19,205 bases of DNA from an uncultured Bacilli bacterium (lineage in GTDB: Bacteria > Bacillota_I > Bacilli_A > RF39 > UBA660): assembly GCA_905235875.1 (NCBI GenBank), contig CAJONL010000093.1:1-19205 (forward strand), given 5' to 3'. This document shows positions 1 through 7,373 of the stretch, one piece after another. Numbering within the stretch: the stretch's first letter is position 1; every line of letters starts with the position of its first letter. The translations under genes were made by a program, and so were the position numbers. The notes under the pieces are model-generated. The model worked only from the letters and a program-made list of their open reading frames with translations. It ran no database searches and had not been told where the DNA came from.

Positions 1-2
1 AA

Positions 3-1001
3 GAACCTGAAGTTTTAGATGCCAAAAGTGTTAACGAAAATGATATGAAAGAGTCAATAAAAGAAAAGGTCGTAGCTCAAGATGATGCAGTTAACAGACT
101 TTGTAATTTAGTATTACATAATCAAATGATATTTTCTGATAATGAAGATTTAAAGCTTGCAAAGTATGACAAAAAGAATATATTAATTTCTGGAAAAAAA
201 GGAACAGGTAAAAAAGAAATTATAAAACAGATATCTGAGTATTTAGATCTTCCACTTGTTAAATTGGATGCTTTCTCATTTAATGAAGATACTTATAATC
301 AACGTGGAGCATTTGGTATATATGGTGATTTGTTAATAAAGACAAATTATGATATACAAAAGGCAGAACGTGGTATTATAGTAATTGATGAAATAAATAA
401 AATATTAGAGCAAGATGATGTAAGAGATATTTATAAAGAATTTATTCAAAGAAACATTGTTAGTTTTTTAGATTGTAATGATAAAGTTACAGGTACAATA
501 AATGAGGGTGAGGAAGTAAAAGAGTTTGATTTTGATATTTCAAAGGTTACAATTATATTGGTTGGAGATTTTGAAAAAGTGGAAAAAAAGGTAAATAGTT
601 ATTTAGGGTTTGGTGTACAAAATAATAAAAAATCGGAAGATTTTGCTTCGTATTTGATGAATTTAGGATTTGATGATTCTTTAGTTTTTAGAATAAATGC
701 TCACGTTAAAACTAAGGATTTATTACCACAAGATTTAGAAAAGATATCTAAAGAGTCTATTATTAGTCCTTTAGTATTAAAAAAATATTTTTATAGTAAA
801 AAAGGAATAGATTTAATATTTGATGATGATTTTATAAAAAATATTGCACAAAAAGCATATGAAGCAGGAATGGGAGCTAAAGGAATTCAAGCTATTCTTG
901 AAAGTGCTTGTGAAAAATTAGAAACTATTTCTTTAGATGAAGATTGTGATAAAATACTAATAGATGAAGATAAAGTTCGTAAGATTGGAGCAAAAAAATA
1001 A
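3..1001 (+). CDS. ClpX-like AAA+ ATPase, 5' end outside the window
   Basis: This is the C-terminal part of a AAA+ ATPase resembling ClpX, the unfoldase that feeds substrates to the ClpP protease. The frame is open from base 3. The first ATG, at 45, has no ribosome binding site, so the true start lies upstream. Numbering from that ATG, I see a Walker A-like loop at residues 50-57 (GKKGTGKK), a Walker B at 111-116 (IIVIDE), an LGFG tetrapeptide at 187-190 where ClpX has its IGFG ClpP-docking loop, an Arg (216) at the position of the ClpX GRxP arginine finger, and a sensor-2-like GAKG at 277-280. Several catalytic positions are altered: Lys follows the Walker A lysine instead of Ser/Thr, and sensor-2 Arg is Lys. 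It may be a specialised or weakly active ClpX paralogue. The family call is fairly secure; the function is not. The pheST promoter begins two bases after the stop. Confidence 0.75.
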   Translation, partial: EPEVLDAKSVNENDMKESIKEKVVAQDDAVNRLCNLVLHNQMIFSDNEDLKLAKYDKKNILISGKKGTGKKEIIKQISEYLDLPLVKLDAFSFNEDTYNQRGAFGIYGDLLIKTNYDIQKAERGIIVIDEINKILEQDDVRDIYKEFIQRNIVSFLDCNDKVTGTINEGEEVKEFDFDISKVTIILVGDFEKVEKKVNSYLGFGVQNNKKSEDFASYLMNLGFDDSLVFRINAHVKTKDLLPQDLEKISKESIISPLVLKKYFYSKKGIDLIFDDDFIKNIAQKAYEAGMGAKGIQAILESACEKLETISLDEDCDKILIDEDKVRKIGAKK

Positions 1002-1002
1002 C

Positions 1003-1031
1003 TTGCAATAATTTTGTTTATATCTTATAAT
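1003..1031 (+). promoter_or_regulatory. Promoter of the pheST T-box operon
   Basis: A TTGCAA -35 box (1003-1008) is followed after exactly 17 bases by a perfect TATAAT -10 box (1026-1031). Transcription would start near 1038, just before the T-box leader. This is a good match to the housekeeping sigma-A consensus. The start site itself is inferred. Confidence 0.75.
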
Positions 1032-1037
1032 ATAAAA

Positions 1038-1222
1038 GAAATGTGCGATAATAAGAACATAGTAATAAGATTATTTATTTTAAGAGAAGAAGTGGTTGGT
1101 GAAAACTTCTAAATAAAAACTTATGAATTCACTCTTTAGCATAAACGTTACTCGCGTTAAGAGAATAAGTATAAATTAAGGTGGTACCACGGGGAAACTC
1201 GTCCTTTTGGTACTACTTTTTT
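1038..1222 (+). promoter_or_regulatory. T-box riboswitch, tRNA-Phe specific, controlling pheST
   Basis: This leader senses the charging of tRNA-Phe and decides between termination and read-through into pheST. The conserved antiterminator can be read directly: AAGG (1178-1181) pairs with CCTT (1203-1206), TGGTACC (1182-1188) is the seven-base bulge that binds the tRNA acceptor end, and ACGGG (1189-1193) pairs with CTCGT (1198-1202) around a GAAA loop. The distal part of stem I holds AGTGGTTGGTG, also present in the threonine leader downstream. In the specifier loop, after the CTTAT strand that pairs with ATAAG, comes GAA and then TTC (1128-1130), a Phe codon followed by A. The specifier therefore agrees with the downstream genes. 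The leader boundaries are approximate. Confidence 0.9.
1181..1222 (+). terminator. T-box regulated terminator ahead of pheS
   Basis: GTGGTACC (1181-1188) pairs with GGTACTAC (1209-1216), with one G-U pair, above the inner ACGGG/CTCGT helix. A T-run follows at 1217-1222. Forming this stem hides the tRNA-binding bulge, so it is mutually exclusive with the antiterminator. Confidence 0.75.
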
Positions 1223-1240
1223 ATTTTAAAGGAGGATTAT

Positions 1241-2266
1241 ATGGAAAAGTTAAAAAATGAAATGCTTAGTGATTTAAATGGTACTAATTCAATTGATAAT
1301 TTAAATGATTTAAAGGTAAAGTACATTGGAAAAAAGGGACTTATTACTTCTTTATATAGTAAAATGAAAGAACTAAGTCCAGAAGAAAAAAAAGAGTTTG
1401 GTAAAGGTGTTAATGAATTAAAAAATCTTTTTGAAGAAAAATTTAAAGAAAAAGAAGATGAAATAATATCTTTAAAAAGTGTTATAGACGATGAATTTGA
1501 CTTAACTATACCTGGAAAAAAAGTTAATGATGGAGCACTTCATCCTATTACACAAATGTGTTATGACTTAAATGATGCTTTTTTGTCATTAGGTTTTGAA
1601 GTTTTTTCTGAAGATGATATTACTTCAGAGAAGTATGGTTTTGATAATTTAAACTTTCCAAAAGATCATCCAGCTAGACAATCTATGGATACTTACTGGA
1701 TTAAAGGAACAGAAAACAAAAGTGGTGCTGAAAGATTATGTTTAAGACCACACCTTACTGGAGGTTCTGTAAGATATTTACAAAAGTATGGTGCACCATG
1801 TAGATTTGTATATCCAGGAAGAGTATATAGAAATGAAACTACAGATGCAAGACATGAAAGAGCATTTTTTCAATATGAAGCTTTAATAGTAGATAAAAAC
1901 CTATCTTTTTCATCAGGACTTGTAATGATAAAAACAATTCTAGAAAAAGTATTTGGAAGAGAAGTAAATGTACGTATGCGCGAAGGATTCTTTCCATTTA
2001 CTGAACCAGGATATGAGATTGATATGGAGTGTCTAGTATGCTCTGGTAAAGGATGCAGGGTTTGTAATAATAACGGCTGGATTGAAGTAATGCCAGGTGG
2101 TGTAATTCATCCTAATGTATTGAAAAGTGCAGGGTTAGATCCAAATACTTGGACAGGTTTTTATATTAATATTGGACTTGATAGGCTTGTTATGATGCGT
2201 TATGGAGTAGATGATGTAAGATTATTTCACAGTGCTGATTTAAGATTTTTAAAGGAATTTAAATAA
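1241..2266 (+). CDS. pheS: Phenylalanyl-tRNA synthetase alpha subunit
   Basis: PheS is the catalytic subunit of the alpha2-beta2 synthetase that charges tRNA-Phe. The start is the ATG at 1241, directly after a near-perfect AAAGGAGG site. The frame continues upstream to a GTG at 1181, but that lies inside the T-box. The resulting 341 residues match the usual length. A coiled-coil N-terminal arm (about 1-85) precedes the class II core, with motif 2 around 187-215 (RFVYPGRVYRNE, then DARHERAFFQYE), FFPFTEP at 250-256, a four-cysteine CxxC/CxxC knuckle (Cys264, 267, 272, 275) as in many Gram-positive PheS, and motif 3 at 312-320 (GLDRLVMMR). The segment before motif 3 reads GFYINIG where bacterial PheS normally has GFAFGxG, changing a residue that lines the amino-acid pocket. 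The gene lies 10 bases ahead of pheT. Confidence 0.96.
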   Translation: MEKLKNEMLSDLNGTNSIDNLNDLKVKYIGKKGLITSLYSKMKELSPEEKKEFGKGVNELKNLFEEKFKEKEDEIISLKSVIDDEFDLTIPGKKVNDGALHPITQMCYDLNDAFLSLGFEVFSEDDITSEKYGFDNLNFPKDHPARQSMDTYWIKGTENKSGAERLCLRPHLTGGSVRYLQKYGAPCRFVYPGRVYRNETTDARHERAFFQYEALIVDKNLSFSSGLVMIKTILEKVFGREVNVRMREGFFPFTEPGYEIDMECLVCSGKGCRVCNNNGWIEVMPGGVIHPNVLKSAGLDPNTWTGFYINIGLDRLVMMRYGVDDVRLFHSADLRFLKEFK

Positions 2267-2276
2267 GGAGGAAGTT

Positions 2277-4700
2277 ATGAGAGTATCACTAAAATGGCTT
2301 AAAAGATATATAGATTTACCTGAAGACTTAACTGCAGAAAAAATAGCAACTGATTTAACTGTTAGAACAGTTGAAGTAGAAAAAGTTATAGATTGTAAAA
2401 AATTATATGATAAAATAATAGTAGGCAAAATATTAGAAGTAAAACCACATATTAATGCTGATAAATTAAAAGTGTGTATGGTAGATATAGGGGAAGAAAA
2501 ACCAGTACAAATAGTTTGTGGTGGAATAAATTTATATGCTGGAGAAATGGTTGTAATATCTCTTCCAGGTTCAGTTGTAGTATGGCACGGAGAAGGACAG
2601 CCTGTTAAGATTACAGAAACTAAAATGCGTGGTGTATCATCTTACGGTATGATTTGTAACCCTGATGAAGTATATTTATCTGACTTTTTCCCAGTAAATA
2701 GTGAAGAAGAAATTATTGATTTAAAAATAGATTGTTATCCAGGCCAAAAGGTATCAGATTTAATAGAAATGGATGATGTAATATTTGAGATAGATAATAA
2801 ATCACTTACTAATAGACCAGATTTATGGGGACATTTAGGAATAGCAAGAGAGCTTTCAGCAATTTATAATGTTCCATTAAAAGAAGTGAAAGAAGAAATA
2901 GAACTTGATACTTCTAATTTAAAAGAGTATAAACTAGAGATTCAAAATAAAGATTTATGTAAAAGATGTGTTTTAGTAGAAATGGATGGAGTTTATGATA
3001 AACAATCTCCAATGTGGATGAAACAGGCTCTAATAGCAGCAGGCATGAGACCAATCAATGCTGTTGTAGATATAACAAATTATGTAATGCTATCTACAGG
3101 TCAACCATGTCACGCCTATGATAAAACTCATGTTGAAGGCGAAAAAATAATAGTTAGAAATGCTAAAGAAGGCGAAAAATTACTTCTTTTAGATGATAAT
3201 TATATAGATTTAACTACAGATGACTTAGTAATTAGTGATGAAAAAGAAGTACTTGGACTCGCAGGAATTAAAGGTGGTAAAAAAGACTCAGTTCTTCCTG
3301 AAACTCGCGGAATAGTTTTAGAAATGGCTAATTTTGATAAAGGTACTATTAGAAAAACTGGTAAAAGATTTGATGAAAAAACAGATGCATCTATTAGATA
3401 TGAAAAAGGAATAGATACTGAAAGAATATCACTTGGAATAAATTTATCAATAAAACTATTTAAAGAATTATTTCCTGAAATAGAAATTGTGGCTTATAAT
3501 GACCTTTATTTAAATAAAACTAAAAGAGCTGAAATTGAAGTAGAAGAAAAGTTCTTAGATGAACGTTTAGGAACTAAAATAGAAAAAGAAAAAATTGAAG
3601 AAATTTTGACTAATCTAGGTTATGATTTTGAATATAAGAATAATACTTACAAAGTGCTTGCTCCTGTATTTAGATCAACAGGAGATGTATCTATAAAAGA
3701 TGATGTTCTAGGTGATATTGCAAGACTTTATGGATATGATAATTTTGAAGAAAAACCACTTCCAGTAAACTTTACACATGCTGTAAATCAAATAAATGTA
3801 AATTTAGAAAGAAGTATAAAAGAGTACTTAGCAAAAAGATGTAATTTTTATGAAATATTTACATATCCATGGGTACATGAAAAATATTTAAATGAAACTG
3901 AAGAAAACACAGATGACCTTCTAGAACTTGAAGCTCCACCTTCACCAGAATATAGATATTTAAGAAATAGTTTAATACCTGGTATGCTTGATAGCATTAT
4001 TAAAAACTTAAGATATTATGATAATTTTAAATTATTTGAAGTAGCTGAAGTATTTAGTAAAAATGATGAAGAGTCTGATGGAGAAAAAGAAGTACTTCCG
4101 ATTCAAAAGAAATATTTAACAGGAGCAGTAGTTGGAAAAGATCCTAAGGATATATTTATTGATGTAAAAGGAGTTTTAGAAAATATATCAAGTTATACTC
4201 ATATGGAAGAATTTAGATTTAGAGAAGAAGAAAAAGAAAAATGGGCAGATCCTAAAGGCTTTTTAAATATTTATGTAAGAAATGAAAAGGTAGGAAAACT
4301 TGGACTTGTTTCTTTAAAAACAATGACAGATTTGGGAATTAAAAAAATAAATATTGCTTTGTTTGAACTTCAAATGGATAAATTTATTCCATATCCTTCT
4401 AGGACTAATAAATATAAAAAATTACCTGAATATCCACTTGTTCAAAAAGACTTATCAGTAATAGTAGATGAAAAAATATCTTGGGATAAAATAGTAAAAA
4501 CTATAAAGTCATCAGTAAAAGAAATAGAATTTGTTGATGAATATAAGGGAAGCCCAATAGAAAAAGGTAAAAAATCTGTGACATTTAGATATAAAATAGG
4601 TGGAGATAAGACTTTAACATCAGAAGAAATAGCTAATGTAACAAAAGAAATAATGGATAAATTAAATAAAAAGTGTAAGGCATTTATAAGAGAAGAATAG
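2277..4700 (+). CDS. pheT: Phenylalanyl-tRNA synthetase beta subunit
   Basis: PheT is the large subunit of phenylalanyl-tRNA synthetase; in this family it contributes tRNA binding and the editing of mischarged Tyr-tRNA-Phe. The 807 residues fit the family. In order I see the N-terminal MRVSLKWLKRYID signature, an OB-fold tRNA-binding domain (about 44-150, beginning YDKIIVGKI), the B3/B4 editing domain (about 215-385, with PINAVVDITNYVML and GQPCHAYD), the B5 domain (about 400-480), a catalytic-like core, and a C-terminal FDX-ACB anticodon-binding domain (about 715-807, with LPEYPLVQKDLSVIVD). An AAGGAGGAAG site precedes the ATG. It is co-transcribed with pheS under the Phe T-box. The stop is TAG, unlike most neighbours. 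Confidence 0.96.
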   Translation: MRVSLKWLKRYIDLPEDLTAEKIATDLTVRTVEVEKVIDCKKLYDKIIVGKILEVKPHINADKLKVCMVDIGEEKPVQIVCGGINLYAGEMVVISLPGSVVVWHGEGQPVKITETKMRGVSSYGMICNPDEVYLSDFFPVNSEEEIIDLKIDCYPGQKVSDLIEMDDVIFEIDNKSLTNRPDLWGHLGIARELSAIYNVPLKEVKEEIELDTSNLKEYKLEIQNKDLCKRCVLVEMDGVYDKQSPMWMKQALIAAGMRPINAVVDITNYVMLSTGQPCHAYDKTHVEGEKIIVRNAKEGEKLLLLDDNYIDLTTDDLVISDEKEVLGLAGIKGGKKDSVLPETRGIVLEMANFDKGTIRKTGKRFDEKTDASIRYEKGIDTERISLGINLSIKLFKELFPEIEIVAYNDLYLNKTKRAEIEVEEKFLDERLGTKIEKEKIEEILTNLGYDFEYKNNTYKVLAPVFRSTGDVSIKDDVLGDIARLYGYDNFEEKPLPVNFTHAVNQINVNLERSIKEYLAKRCNFYEIFTYPWVHEKYLNETEENTDDLLELEAPPSPEYRYLRNSLIPGMLDSIIKNLRYYDNFKLFEVAEVFSKNDEESDGEKEVLPIQKKYLTGAVVGKDPKDIFIDVKGVLENISSYTHMEEFRFREEEKEKWADPKGFLNIYVRNEKVGKLGLVSLKTMTDLGIKKINIALFELQMDKFIPYPSRTNKYKKLPEYPLVQKDLSVIVDEKISWDKIVKTIKSSVKEIEFVDEYKGSPIEKGKKSVTFRYKIGGDKTLTSEEIANVTKEIMDKLNKKCKAFIREE

Positions 4701-4724
4701 GCATTTATGTCTAATCTTTTTTTA
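4699..4724 (+). terminator. Possible weak terminator after pheT
   Basis: A short hairpin (AGGCA 4699-4703 with TGTCT 4708-4712, one G-U pair) begins at the stop codon, and a T-rich run follows at 4717-4723. The stem is only five pairs, so termination here is uncertain. Apart from this and the thrS promoter and leader, I see nothing in 4701-5056. Confidence 0.3.
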
Positions 4725-4810
4725 TTAAGGGTTAAGTTCTACTATAAAGATAAAATTACTAAAAAATTATAAAGTAAGTGTTATTAGTTTAAAAATCTTT
4801 ACTAAAAAGA

Positions 4811-4839
4811 TTGATACAATTAAAAAAAAGTAATATAAT
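4811..4839 (+). promoter_or_regulatory. Promoter of the thrS T-box operon
   Basis: TTGATA (4811-4816) and a perfect TATAAT (4834-4839) are separated by 17 bases. The predicted start near 4846 lies just ahead of the T-box stem I. It is a strong sigma-A-type promoter by sequence. Confidence 0.75.
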
Positions 4840-4845
4840 TATATT

Positions 4846-5041
4846 GAAATGCAATGATTAGGACATGGTAAATAACTATAATTTTTAGAGAGTTAGTGGT
4901 TGGTGTAAACTAATAATTATTTTATTTATTACTACCTATGAGCAGATTTAGAAATAAACTCCGGTAATACCGTTATAATTTAGAGTAAAAATAAGGATGG
5001 TACCGCGTTAATACGCTCCTTTCGGGGAGTGTATTTTTTTT
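4846..5041 (+). promoter_or_regulatory. T-box riboswitch, tRNA-Thr specific, controlling the thrS operon
   Basis: The antiterminator is canonical: AAGGA (4993-4997) pairs with TCCTT (5017-5021), TGGTACC (4998-5004) forms the acceptor-end bulge, and GCGT (5005-5008) pairs with ACGC (5013-5016). Stem I carries AGTGGTTGGTG, as in the pheS leader. In the specifier region, after TTATT that can pair with AATAA, the sequence reads ACT then ACC (4931-4936). Both are Thr codons. By position relative to the helix, compared with the pheS leader, ACC (4934-4936) is the likelier specifier. Low Thr-tRNA charging should therefore open the operon of the unknown protein, thrS, the thioredoxin-like protein and trmL. 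Confidence 0.9.
5011..5041 (+). terminator. T-box regulated terminator ahead of the thrS operon
   Basis: ATACGCTCC (5011-5019) pairs with GGAGTGTAT (5026-5034) through nine pairs, one of them G-U, with a six-base loop and a T-run to 5041. Forming it takes up the TCC and ACGC strands needed by the antiterminator. Confidence 0.85.
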
Positions 5042-5056
5042 CTAAGAGGTGATTAA

Positions 5057-5587
5057 GTGACAATAAAGGAATTTAAAAAGGTTGAAAAGTATAAAATTAC
5101 AATAGGTAAGTTTTTATCTCATTATTACTATATTAATGGTGATAATTTAAATAAGCTTACTCATACTGAATTTACTTTAATGTTTAATATAAGATATTTA
5201 TCTATTTTTGATGTAAAAATGGATGAAGTTACAAGTGGAGAAGTCGTTTTAGTCACGGACAGAAATGGTTTTGTCTTAGCTTTTAAAAATCCTTTAATTA
5301 TAAAACTTGATGAAAGTACAGCAGATAGTTTTTATATTACGAATGCTAGTATAGATATGTATGAAAAAAAAGAACTAGACTTGACTAATATTAATTTCAG
5401 TGAACTTACTGATTATGAACTGGATAGGCTTTTAGTAATATGTAAAGAAGAGGGAAATGAAAAATATAAAAATAAAGTTATAAAAGAATTAAGATTTAGG
5501 CCAGAAAGTAAACCTGGAATGAAACAAAATTTGATTGAAAAAGAAAAAATAAGAGAATTAAAAAAACAAAGTAGGAGTGAAAGATAA
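5057..5587 (+). CDS. Uncharacterised 176-residue protein, first gene of the Thr T-box operon
   Basis: I do not recognise this protein. It starts at a GTG (5057) after AAGAGGTG (5044-5051) and is the first gene behind the threonine T-box. Its TAA stop overlaps the thrS ATG by one base (TAATG), so the two are probably translationally coupled. Residues 1-110 look like mixed beta structure with short alternating hydrophobic stretches (for example GEVVLVTDRNGFVLAFKNP at 61-79). Residues about 114-148 form a probable helical pair (ELTDYELDRLL, then KYKNKVIKELRFR), and the last 25 residues are strongly basic. There is no signal peptide or membrane segment, so it should be cytosolic. The basic tail would suit nucleic-acid binding, and its position suggests a role linked to threonine or tRNA-Thr. 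Both ideas are inference. It does not resemble the TGS domain missing from the adjacent ThrRS. Confidence 0.85.
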   Translation: MTIKEFKKVEKYKITIGKFLSHYYYINGDNLNKLTHTEFTLMFNIRYLSIFDVKMDEVTSGEVVLVTDRNGFVLAFKNPLIIKLDESTADSFYITNASIDMYEKKELDLTNINFSELTDYELDRLLVICKEEGNEKYKNKVIKELRFRPESKPGMKQNLIEKEKIRELKKQSRSER

Positions 5588-7344
5588 TGATAAATATTAA
5601 AAATGATGAAAAACTAAGTATTAAAAATCATAGTTGTGCTCACCTTTTAGCACAAGCAGTAAAGCATTTGTATCCAAACGCTAAATTTTGGGTAGGACCT
5701 GTAATAGAAAGTGGTTTTTACTATGATATAGATTTAGGTGACAATACTATTACCAATGAAGATTTACCTAAAATAGAAAAAGAGATGAAAAAACTTGCTA
5801 AGGATGGTAAGAGAATTTATAGAGAAGAATTAACTCGATCTGAAGCATTAGAAAAATTTGGTGATGATCCTTATAAAGTGGATTTAATTAATAATATGAG
5901 TGATGATACTATTATTTCATGCTATACTCAAGGAGATTTTACTGATCTATGTCGTGGACCACATGTTGATACTGTAAAAGAACTTAAGTATTTTAAACTT
6001 TTAAAAGTATCTGGAGCTTATTTTAAAGGAGATTCTAAAAATAAAATGCTTCAAAGAATATATGGAGTATGCTTTGATACACCAGAAGATTTAGAAAATC
6101 ATTTAACTGAACTTGAAGAGGCAAAAGAAAGGGACCATAGAAAAATTGGAAAAGCTCAAAAGTTATTTTTTACTGATAATCTTGTAGGAGCAGGTATGCC
6201 ACTTTGGCTTCCAAACGGTGCAACAATTAAAAGAATTGTTGAACGATATATTCAGGATAAAGAACTAAAAATGGATTATAAACATGTATATACACCAGCA
6301 ATTGGATCAGTTGATTTATATAAAACATCTGGGCATTGGGATCACTATAAAGAAAATATGTTTCCTGTAATGGAAATTGATGATGAAAAACTAGTATTAA
6401 GACCAATGAATTGTCCACATCATATGTTGGTTTATAAAAATTCAATGCATTCATATAAAGATTTACCACTTAGAATTGGTGAGCTTGCTTATGATTATAG
6501 ATATGAAGCAAGTGGAGCAGTATGTGGACTTGAAAGAGTTAGATGTATGTGTATGAATGATGCTCATATCTTTGTTACTCCAGAACAAATAGAAGATGAG
6601 TTTTCTAGAGTGGTAGATTTAATTCTACAAGTTTATAAAGACTTTAATATAGAAGCTGATTCATTTAGATTATCTTTAAGGGACCCAGAAGATAAGGAAA
6701 AATATTTTCCAGATGATGATATGTGGAACATGGCTGAAGATATGCTTCGTAAAGTATTAGATGATTTGAAAATTGATTATACTGAAGAAATAGGTGAAGC
6801 AGCATTTTATGGCCCTAAACTTGATGTTCAAGTAAAAAGTGCTATAGGACATGAATTTACTTTATCAACTTGTCAATTGGATTTTTTACTTCCAAAGAGG
6901 TTTGATTTAACTTATGTTGATAGTGATGGTTTTAAGAAAACACCTGTAGTAATTCATAGAGCTATAACTTCTACTACTGAGCGTTTTACTTCATATTTAA
7001 TTGAACGATATAAAGGAGCATTTCCACTTTGGCTAGCTCCAAATCAAATTAATATAATTCCAGTTAATAATAAGTATCATCTAGAATATGCAAAAAAACT
7101 GTATAATTCTTTAAAGGAAGAAGGATTTAGAGTAGTATTCGATGATAGGGAAGAAAAATTAGGATATAAAATGCGTGACGCTCAGCTTCATAAGTATCCA
7201 TATAACTTAATTATAGGGCAAAAAGAGGTAGATAATAATAATATAAGCTATAGGTGCTTTGGTGAAGATGAAACTGTTACTATGAATAAAGATGATTTTA
7301 TAAAGAAAATCAAAAAAGAAATTGAAGATAAAAGTAAAAACTAA
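5587..7344 (+). CDS. thrS: Threonyl-tRNA synthetase lacking the TGS domain
   Basis: This is a class II synthetase that charges tRNA-Thr. At 585 residues it is roughly 55-60 shorter than the usual bacterial ThrRS. The protein begins directly at the editing domain, where HSCAH (His15, His19) is the HxxxH zinc/editing motif and DLCRGPHV is its partner. The N-terminal TGS domain is absent, and the one-base overlap with the upstream stop leaves no room for it in frame. The linker LEEAKERDHRKIGK leads to the catalytic core. Its zinc ligands are seen as Cys in RPMNCPHH and His in NDAHIF and VIHRA, and motif 2 lies around RYEASGAV. The C-terminal anticodon-binding domain follows from about residue 480 (INIIPVNNKYH, RDAQLHKYPYNLIIG). 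The editing and catalytic residues look intact. Its own Thr T-box controls it. Confidence 0.96.
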   Translation: MINIKNDEKLSIKNHSCAHLLAQAVKHLYPNAKFWVGPVIESGFYYDIDLGDNTITNEDLPKIEKEMKKLAKDGKRIYREELTRSEALEKFGDDPYKVDLINNMSDDTIISCYTQGDFTDLCRGPHVDTVKELKYFKLLKVSGAYFKGDSKNKMLQRIYGVCFDTPEDLENHLTELEEAKERDHRKIGKAQKLFFTDNLVGAGMPLWLPNGATIKRIVERYIQDKELKMDYKHVYTPAIGSVDLYKTSGHWDHYKENMFPVMEIDDEKLVLRPMNCPHHMLVYKNSMHSYKDLPLRIGELAYDYRYEASGAVCGLERVRCMCMNDAHIFVTPEQIEDEFSRVVDLILQVYKDFNIEADSFRLSLRDPEDKEKYFPDDDMWNMAEDMLRKVLDDLKIDYTEEIGEAAFYGPKLDVQVKSAIGHEFTLSTCQLDFLLPKRFDLTYVDSDGFKKTPVVIHRAITSTTERFTSYLIERYKGAFPLWLAPNQINIIPVNNKYHLEYAKKLYNSLKEEGFRVVFDDREEKLGYKMRDAQLHKYPYNLIIGQKEVDNNNISYRCFGEDETVTMNKDDFIKKIKKEIEDKSKN

Positions 7345-7373
7345 TTTTAAATATAATAAAAAAGGAGTTAAAA

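Noticed and set aside
1181..1240. Upstream GTG extension of pheS
   Set aside because: It lies inside the T-box antiterminator/terminator. The ATG at 1241 has a near-perfect ribosome binding site and gives the normal PheS length.
4794..4812. Seven-pair hairpin AATCTTT/AAAGATT between pheT and the thrS leader
   Set aside because: No T-run follows on the plus strand, and it overlaps the -35 box of the thrS promoter. It is likely a chance AT-rich inverted repeat.
6227..6469. Minus-strand open frame of 80 codons inside thrS
   Set aside because: It is antisense to a well-conserved part of ThrRS and has no protein character of its own.
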